Source: Mitsuokella sp047974105 (GTDB lineage: Bacteria; Bacillota; Negativicutes; Selenomonadales; Selenomonadaceae). From it: 64,000 nucleotides of DNA. Position numbers and translations under genes: made by a program. The notes beneath the pieces were generated by a model. It was not told the DNA's origin. It made no database searches and was given only the letters and a program-made list of their open reading frames with translations. Below are positions 60,203 to 64,000 of this stretch, one piece after another. The DNA is taken from positions 372,001 through 436,000 of the forward strand of contig NZ_JBHYRS010000002.1 of the NCBI RefSeq assembly GCF_047974105.1, given 5' to 3'. How positions within the stretch are numbered: the first letter of the stretch is position 1; every line of letters begins with the position of its first letter.

Positions 60203-60820
60203 TCAGAGGGAAAGATTTTCTCCCTTAAGGCCGATATAAGCCCCGTCCTTCTGCAGGCCGCTCTCTTCATGCGCGATCATCCATTTATTGACGGCAAACA
60301 GCAGGCGGTCCTCGCCTTCTTTGGCAATCGGATTTTCAAGGGCCTCATTCGTGCCGCGCGGCAGGGCCACGCCGCAGCGGAATTCCTGGCCGTCAATGCC
60401 GCACGGTGCAAAATGCAGCGTCGTCGCATAAAGCTCGACGGCCGTGCCGGCCAGGACGAAGAAGCATTCAACCTTGCCCGTGTCATACGTCAGCGTCTCA
60501 GGGTCGATATCCTGCTGACGGCCGAGCATCAGCACGAGGTCCGTCGCCGCAATATCGATTTCCGAGGAACGGTGATACTCGAGGGCATTGAGCTTCTCGT
60601 TATGGCCGCTGCAGTGGCCGAGTTCCGTCGGCATCTCGCCGTACGTCTTGTCCGTGAGTTCTTTAAAAAGCGGCAGAGCCTCAAATTCCCTGACGGACGG
60701 CTCGTAGACCGTACCCTCAGCCGGCACGGAAATCTTTTTGAGCGTCTCACAGAATTCTTTCGTATCAAGCGGCAGCACGCGTCCGTACGGACGGAAAGCA
60801 GCATCATTTACAGATTTCAT
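60203..60820 (-). CDS. DUF4867-family protein
   Basis: A 205-residue cytoplasmic protein of the DUF4867 family, often encoded beside sugar catabolism genes; the reaction is unknown. Conserved parts: PYGRVLPL near the start, YEPSVREFEALP near 40, GHCSGHNEKLNALEYHRSSEID near 68 (possible metal-binding His/Glu cluster), VELYATTLHFAPC near 130 and VALPRGTNEAL. The cupin-like His/Glu spacing suggests a sugar isomerase or epimerase, but that is speculation. It follows the sugar porter by 96 bp. Confidence 0.75.
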   Translation of the reverse strand: MKSVNDAAFRPYGRVLPLDTKEFCETLKKISVPAEGTVYEPSVREFEALPLFKELTDKTYGEMPTELGHCSGHNEKLNALEYHRSSEIDIAATDLVLMLGRQQDIDPETLTYDTGKVECFFVLAGTAVELYATTLHFAPCGIDGQEFRCGVALPRGTNEALENPIAKEGEDRLLFAVNKWMIAHEESGLQKDGAYIGLKGENLSL

Positions 60821-60842
60821 TTTTCTCTCTCCTCACAATATA

Positions 60843-60863
60843 GTGATTACACAATATCATCAC
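60843..60863. promoter_or_regulatory. Dyad upstream of the DUF4867 gene
   Basis: GTGAT (60843-60847) and ATCAC (60859-60863) separated by 11 bp, 22 bp before the start codon, next to a TATATTGTG also found at the xylB upstream region (63980-63988). A possible regulator site. Confidence 0.35.
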
Positions 60864-60916
60864 ACAATTTATTTTACACGCTGGCTCGGGATCTGTAAAA
60901 GACATAGGTCCTTTTA

Positions 60917-62335
60917 TCAGCAGCCGATGTTGCGGAGTTTCTTGCCGGACATGAGGTTTTTCTCAATCTGCTCCAGCGAAACATTCTTCGTCTCCGGTAC
61001 AAAGGCAACCGTCAGAACGATGAAGAAGGCGTTGAGAACGGCATAGAGCCAGAACGTATGGGCCGAGCCGAGCGTATCGACGAGCGAAAGGAACGTAGCA
61101 CCGACAATCGCGCAGGTGATCCAGTTCGTCATAGTCGAGCAGGCAATGCCGAATTCGCGGCTCTTGAGCGGCTGAATCTCAGAGCAGAGGACCCAGACAA
61201 TCGGGCCGGCGCTCATGCCAAAACCAGCGATGCTGACCATCGTCATGACAGCGGCGAAATAAGAAACCCACGAAGCTGCCGTACCGTCCTCGAGCATCGA
61301 CATGCAGACGCCGACAGCTGCCATCGAAACGGCCATGACACCAAAACCGATTTTAAGGGCTGGTTTGCGTCCGGATTTATCAACCATGAAAATCGCGATG
61401 AACGTGGAAAGCGTGAAGACAATACCGTTGAGGACCGTGCCAATCATCTGGTCTTCCGTGCTCGAGAAACCTGCAAGGCTCAGAATTTTCGGCGAGTAAT
61501 ACATGATGACATTGAAGCCCGTGAACTGCTGCATGGCCTGCAGAAGCACGCCGAGGAATACGACGCGGCGGACATTCTTATTCGTCTTGAAGAGCTGCCA
61601 GCCAGCCTGTTTGACTTTAAGCGTCTCTTTAATATCGGAAAGTTCATCTTCTGCTACTTTTGCACTGGCATGCAGGGAATGAAGAACCTTAGAAGCTTCT
61701 GTGAAGCGGCCCTTCGTGGCCAGCCAGCGCGGGCTGTCCGGCAGGCGCGAAACCGTCAGGATGAGGATGATGGCAGGAATGGCAATGACCGTCAGCATCA
61801 TGCGCCAGTCGCCGGAATAACTGAAAGCCGTATCCGAGAGGAAGGCTGCGAGAATGCCGACCGTGACCATGAGCTGATAGCCCGAAATGACCTTGCCGCG
61901 CGCGTCCTTGTCGGACATTTCCGCGAGGTACAGCGGCGCCGTGTACGAAGCGATGCCGACCGACAGGCCGAGGATCAGGCGGAAGCCGATGAGCATCGTG
62001 GCACTCAGGGACATGCCGGAGCCAACGCAGCCGACGATAAACAGCGAAGCGCCGATGATCAGACTTTTCTTACGGCCGATGCCGCGTGCGAGGAACGAAG
62101 CGATGATAGCGCCCGTGGCCGCGCCGACCATCATGGAGCTGACGACCCATTCCTGCTGCTGGCTCGAAAGCCCCCACTCCTGACTGATGAACGGCAGTGC
62201 GCCGGCGATGACGCCCTGGTCAAGACCGAAGAGCAGGCCGGCCATGCCAGCTGCAAAATAAACACATTTCTTGACCCAGGCAGCGCGCTTAATGTCCGCT
62301 GCACTCGGCGTGTTATCGATGATTCCCTCTGTCAT
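60917..62335 (-). CDS. MFS sugar porter (XylE/AraE/GalP type)
   Basis: A proton-sugar symporter of the major facilitator superfamily. The 472 residues have 12 hydrophobic segments. Motif GLLFGLDQGVIAGALPFI is in helix 1, GIGRKK between helices 2 and 3, LPDSPRWLATKGR after helix 6, and the C-terminal VPETKNVSLEQIE replaces the common PETKG form. Transcribed between xylulokinase and DUF4867; substrate probably a pentose or pentitol. Confidence 0.92.
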   Translation of the reverse strand: MTEGIIDNTPSAADIKRAAWVKKCVYFAAGMAGLLFGLDQGVIAGALPFISQEWGLSSQQQEWVVSSMMVGAATGAIIASFLARGIGRKKSLIIGASLFIVGCVGSGMSLSATMLIGFRLILGLSVGIASYTAPLYLAEMSDKDARGKVISGYQLMVTVGILAAFLSDTAFSYSGDWRMMLTVIAIPAIILILTVSRLPDSPRWLATKGRFTEASKVLHSLHASAKVAEDELSDIKETLKVKQAGWQLFKTNKNVRRVVFLGVLLQAMQQFTGFNVIMYYSPKILSLAGFSSTEDQMIGTVLNGIVFTLSTFIAIFMVDKSGRKPALKIGFGVMAVSMAAVGVCMSMLEDGTAASWVSYFAAVMTMVSIAGFGMSAGPIVWVLCSEIQPLKSREFGIACSTMTNWITCAIVGATFLSLVDTLGSAHTFWLYAVLNAFFIVLTVAFVPETKNVSLEQIEKNLMSGKKLRNIGC

Positions 62336-62398
62336 GATTTACACTCCTTTAAGATACTACATACACCAAATACACCATTTCCATACATTTTCTTTATC

Positions 62399-63922
62399 TT
62401 ATAAAGCAGCCAGATCTTCATAGCAATCTTTGAGCTGACGATAAAGCTTCTGATAGAGCTTGTGGCCCTTTTCATAATACGCGTGAGCCGAAGCGTCGGG
62501 CTGGCACCAGGTGTCCTGCTCAATGAACTCCTTGCAGGCCGTCTGCACATCGGGGAAGATGCCCGCGCCGACACCGGCGAGAATGGCCACGCCGAGGGCC
62601 GGACCTTCCTGCGCCTTGATGGTCTTGACTTCACAGCCGTACATATCGGCGAGCATCTGACGCCAGATGCGGCTCTTGCCGCCGCCGCCACAGGCCATCA
62701 TCTCATTGACATTGACTTTCATCTCGCGCAGGATGTCGAAGCAGTCGAGCAGAGAGTAGCTGACGCCTTCCATGACAGCCCGCAGCATATCGGCCTTCGT
62801 GTGAATGGCCGAAAGGCCGAAGAACACGGCGCGGCAGTTTGGATTGAGGTGCGGCGTGCGTTCGCCCATGAGGTACGGCAGATAAATCAGGCGGCGGCTG
62901 CCAATCGGGACTTTCGCAACATCCTGATTGATGAGGTCGTAAGAATCCACGCCGAGGCGCACGGCCTTATCCTTATACCCTTCAGCGAGATTGTCGCGGA
63001 ACCAGCGCAGCGAGAGACCGGCGGCCTGCGTGACGCCCATGACGTGCCAGCAGCCCGGCACCGCACAGCAGAACGTGTGCACGCGGCCTTTGGGGTCGAT
63101 GCGCGGCTTGCTCGTATGCGCGAAGACCACGCCGCTCGTGCCGATGGTCGTGAAGGCACGGCCGTCAAAGACGATGCCCGTGCCGACTGCGGCAGCGGCA
63201 TTGTCGCCGGCACCGCCGACAACGACAGTATCTACTGACAAGCCCGTCTTTTCTGAAAATTCTTTGCTGATGGTACCCGTGACTTCCGGCGATTCATAGA
63301 CACGCGGCAGCAGGGCCTTGTCGATTTCGAGCTTCTCGAGGATCTCGTCCGACCAGCAGCGGTTCGGGATATCGAGAAGCTGCATGCCGCTCGCATCGGA
63401 AACCTCCGTGGCGTACTCCCCTGTCATGCGGAAGCGGATGTAATCCTTCGGCAGCAGGATGTGGCGGCAGCGGCGGTAATTCTCGGCTTCATGATTGCGG
63501 ACCCAGAGAATTTTCGAAGCTGTAAAGCCCGTCAGTGCCGGATTAGCCGTAATTTCAATGAGTCGCTCGCGGCCGACGCGCTCCGTGATTTCCTCACATT
63601 CGCGGCCCGTACGCTGGTCACACCAGATGATGGAAGGACGGATGACCTCGTTGTCCTTGTCGAGCATGACGAGACCGTGCATCTGTCCCGAAAGACCGAT
63701 GCCCTTGATGTCCTTGGCATCGATGCCGGAATCCTTGATGACTTTGCGGATCGTCACGAGCACCGCGCTGTACCAGTCGAGCGGTTCCTGCTCAGCCCAG
63801 CCGTTCTGCGGCTGGTACAGCGGATATTCCTGCGAAGCCGAGGTGACGACGTGACATCTTTCATCAAATAAGACGGTCTTCGTTGCCGAAGTACCGATAT
63901 CAATACCGATAAGATAGCGCAT
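62399..63922 (-). CDS. xylB: Xylulokinase
   Basis: Phosphorylates D-xylulose to enter the pentose phosphate pathway (FGGY carbohydrate kinase family). The 507 residues show phosphate 1 motif DIGTSATKTVLFDE at the start, GLSGQMHGLVMLD near 80, WCDQRTGRECEE, the FGGY signature MEGVSYSLLDC region near 390 and the adenosine motif GGGGKSRIWRQMLADMYG near 420. The ATG at 63922 has AGGAGG 8 nt upstream; the frame to 63994 has no support. A -10 TATATT lies at 63983-63988; its -35 would fall outside the window. Confidence 0.93.
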   Translation of the reverse strand: MRYLIGIDIGTSATKTVLFDERCHVVTSASQEYPLYQPQNGWAEQEPLDWYSAVLVTIRKVIKDSGIDAKDIKGIGLSGQMHGLVMLDKDNEVIRPSIIWCDQRTGRECEEITERVGRERLIEITANPALTGFTASKILWVRNHEAENYRRCRHILLPKDYIRFRMTGEYATEVSDASGMQLLDIPNRCWSDEILEKLEIDKALLPRVYESPEVTGTISKEFSEKTGLSVDTVVVGGAGDNAAAAVGTGIVFDGRAFTTIGTSGVVFAHTSKPRIDPKGRVHTFCCAVPGCWHVMGVTQAAGLSLRWFRDNLAEGYKDKAVRLGVDSYDLINQDVAKVPIGSRRLIYLPYLMGERTPHLNPNCRAVFFGLSAIHTKADMLRAVMEGVSYSLLDCFDILREMKVNVNEMMACGGGGKSRIWRQMLADMYGCEVKTIKAQEGPALGVAILAGVGAGIFPDVQTACKEFIEQDTWCQPDASAHAYYEKGHKLYQKLYRQLKDCYEDLAAL

Positions 63923-64000
63923 GATTTTTTCCTCCTTGGTGCCCGCCTTTTTTGCGTGCACATGAACGCTTGCTATGAACACAATATAACACAAGATAGA

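Noticed and set aside
61058..62404. 448-codon plus-strand open frame opposite the sugar porter
   Set aside because: Arg/Asp/His-rich shadow of hydrophobic codons; the porter shows 12 helices and MFS motifs.

Overview
The window is one continuous piece of bacterial chromosome, densely packed with genes; about five genes in six lie on the minus strand. Gene content points to an anaerobic, diderm Firmicute of the class Negativicutes, probably the Selenomonadaceae (Mitsuokella/Selenomonas-like). The evidence is a Firmicute-type set (cdaA-cdaR-glmM, smc-ftsY, polA without proofreading residues) combined with LL-diaminopimelate aminotransferase, a Dcu dicarboxylate carrier, a LarA-type lactate racemase, anaerobic cobalt chelatase CbiK, ATP-type PEP carboxykinase and FeoAB. 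The genus is inference. I see no prophage, insertion sequence, CRISPR array or rRNA.

Layout: 1-7241 (minus) holds asd (cut by the window edge), dapB, recG, pckA and thrC. nadE (plus) follows, then a three-gene type IV pilus/type II secretion motor cluster (PilB-, PilT- and PilC-like, 9411-13142). Next come polA-mutM-coaE-lytic transglycosylase (13436-18272), an L,D-transpeptidase, a UPF0303 gene on the plus strand, and a riboflavin operon (20339-25750) driven by an FMN riboswitch: ribD-ribE-ribBA-ribH, then a phosphodiesterase and hslO. feoA-feoB plus a tiny Cys-rich Feo membrane protein occupy 25842-28273. A metal-chelate ABC importer is co-transcribed with cbiL (28537-32099). The c-di-AMP/cell wall group cdaA-cdaR-(FAD dehydrogenase)-glmM-cbiK spans 32365-38006.

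The second half starts with ilvE, the NAD(P)HX repair enzyme and acpS. A LysR regulator then faces larA and a Dcu transporter. A 572-bp AT-rich, palindrome-rich gap precedes dapL, which converges on ftsY-smc-lysR. After an uncharacterised zinc-ribbon-like gene there is a five-tRNA array (Asp-Gly-Cys-Gly-Cys in transcription order) containing a duplicated Gly-Cys unit. Then come an ASCH-like protein, a SIMPL protein, a membrane acyltransferase, an XRE regulator/ImmA-like protease/DUF805 membrane protein module, and a sugar locus (LacI regulator, DUF4867, sugar porter, xylulokinase) up to the window end.

Functional links: asd, dapB and dapL supply diaminopimelate and lysine; glmM, c-di-AMP synthesis, the L,D-transpeptidase and the transglycosylase act on the cell wall; cbiK, cbiL and the ABC importer concern corrinoid or metal-chelate supply; pckA, Dcu, LarA and the sugar locus fit a succinate/propionate/lactate fermenter. 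The most interesting unexplained signal is the XRE-ImmA-DUF805 module (57361-58949): three near-identical 17-19 bp operator-like sequences sit on the two promoters of the cluster, suggesting a self-regulated, protease-releasable switch controlling a small membrane protein.
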